Shown piece after piece: positions 5,557-6,312 of a stretch of DNA of 6,312 nucleotides. Numbering within the stretch: position 1 is the first letter of the stretch; every line of letters begins with the position of its first letter. A program made the translations under genes and the position numbers. The notes under the pieces were generated by a model. The model had not been told where the DNA came from and made no database searches. It was given only the letters and a program-made list of their open reading frames with translations. Origin of the DNA: Flavobacteriales bacterium (lineage in GTDB: Bacteria > Bacteroidota > Bacteroidia > Flavobacteriales_D > Cryomorphaceae); NCBI GenBank assembly GCA_020200995.1, contig JAIVHQ010000278.1, positions 1 through 6,312 on the forward strand. Direction: 5' to 3'.

Positions 5557-6312
5557 TTAATCCGCCAATTCTTTTTCGGTAGTCACCTCATCTTCGTCAG
5601 TGGCAGCATCGGCAGCAGCCTCTTTTTCGGCCTCAACCTCAGCCACCGGGTCTTTCTCTACCCTCAGGTTGTCAATGATAAACCCTTGCCTTTCGGGGGT
5701 ATTCTTGCCCATGTAGAATGAAAGCAGCTCAGTGATGGTAAAGTCCTTGGATATCACCACGGGTTCAAGCCTGATATCGTCGCCAATGAAGTTCTTGAAC
5801 TCATCGGGCGATATCTCTCCAAGGCCCTTAAAGCGGGTGATTTCGGGGTTCTTGCCCACTTTAATAGTGGCTTCCCTCCGCTCCTGCTCGGAGTAGCAAT
5901 AGTAGGTCTTCTTCTTGTTGCGCACGCGGAAGAGCGGCGTTTGGAGTATGTAAAGGTGGTTGTTGCGAATCAAATCGGGAAAAAACTGAAGGAAGAACGT
6001 CATCAGCAGGAGCCGAATGTGCATTCCATCGACGTCGGCGTCGGTGGCGATCACGATCTTGCTGTAGCGCAGGCCCTCCATTCCGTCCTCGATGTTGAGG
6101 GCGGCCTGAATGAGGTTGAACTCCTCGTTTTCGTAAACGATCTTTTTGGTAAGGCCGTAGGAGTTCAGCGGTTTTCCCTTGAGGGAAAAAACGGCCTGGG
6201 TGTTCACATCACGCGATTTGGTGATGGAACCCGCTGCCGAGTCGCCCTCTGTGATGAAGATCATGGTCTCATTGGCGCGCTCGTGTGGCTTGGTATCATT
6301 GTAGTGCACACG
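5557..6312 (-). CDS. parE: DNA topoisomerase IV subunit B, C-terminal part (5' end beyond window)
   Basis: ParE is the ATPase subunit of topoisomerase IV; the visible 251 residues are its TOPRIM and C-terminal part, with the GHKL ATPase and transducer domains lying outside the window. The frame is open to the edge (Arg at 6312-6310, then a GTG coding internal Val), so no start is visible. The TOPRIM marks are complete: EGDSA with the catalytic Glu at visible residue 22, and DADVDG (91-96) for Mg2+ binding. RFKGLGE (160-166) and MGKNTPERQGFI (201-212) are the conserved ParE/GyrB tail motifs. The lack of the ~170-residue insert of E. coli GyrB and the parC neighbour favour ParE. The last ~30 residues are an Ala/Glu-rich acidic extension. 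The TAA stop is 19 bp before the parC ATG, which suggests co-transcription and balanced synthesis of the two subunits. Confidence 0.95.
   Translation of the reverse strand, partial: RVHYNDTKPHERANETMIFITEGDSAAGSITKSRDVNTQAVFSLKGKPLNSYGLTKKIVYENEEFNLIQAALNIEDGMEGLRYSKIVIATDADVDGMHIRLLLMTFFLQFFPDLIRNNHLYILQTPLFRVRNKKKTYYCYSEQERREATIKVGKNPEITRFKGLGEISPDEFKNFIGDDIRLEPVVISKDFTITELLSFYMGKNTPERQGFIIDNLRVEKDPVAEVEAEKEAAADAATDEDEVTTEKELAD

Noticed and set aside
1..6312. A novel defence, mobile or CRISPR-type system
   Set aside because: All coding space is accounted for by tsaD, a hydrolase, a TPR protein and parE-parC; no repeat array, transposase, integrase, toxin-antitoxin or nuclease gene is present.

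Overview
The window looks like a chromosomal segment from a member of the Bacteroidota. The evidence is indirect but consistent. The parE-parC pair encodes proteins with wording I associate with that phylum: HPHGDASIGDA in ParC, and MGKNTPERQGFI followed by an acidic tail in ParE. The secreted TPR protein has the C-terminal TPR style common there. None of the starts has a clear Shine-Dalgarno sequence, and one intergenic region carries a TAnnTTTG -7 type element. Both window edges cut genes, so the first and last genes are partial. I see no rRNA, tRNA, CRISPR array, insertion sequence or phage gene.

Layout. Positions 2-871 (+) hold the C-terminal ~85% of tsaD, the catalytic subunit for tRNA t6A synthesis. 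It runs tail to tail into an alpha/beta hydrolase at 863-1726 (-), and the two coding regions share 9 bp at their 3' ends. An AT-rich, divergently transcribed spacer (1727-1919) follows. It contains a candidate promoter element and nested short inverted repeats. Positions 1920-2858 (+) encode an exported tetratricopeptide-repeat protein that begins, like the hydrolase, with TTG. A short convergent spacer of 47 bp (2859-2905) separates it from a two-gene minus-strand operon for topoisomerase IV: parE (3' part, 5557 to the window edge) and, 19 bp downstream, parC (5537 down to 2906).

The most striking feature is that parC is broken. Its reading frame changes at about 5070-5079, inside the breakage-reunion domain and about twenty residues after the catalytic tyrosine. 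Roughly 18 codons that the family normally has there are missing. The rest of the gene (about 720 codons) is open and well conserved, so the lesion is either very recent or an assembly error. A CCTTTCT stretch at the scar reads as family-like sequence in both frames, which is the mark of a deletion between short direct repeats. A second point is the extreme C terminus of ParC, QPTLF, which resembles a beta sliding-clamp-binding pentapeptide.

The genes are mostly unrelated housekeeping functions: tRNA modification, a general hydrolase, an envelope TPR protein and chromosome decatenation. Only parE and parC clearly work together, as the A2B2 topoisomerase IV. I do not see a new defence or mobile system in this window.
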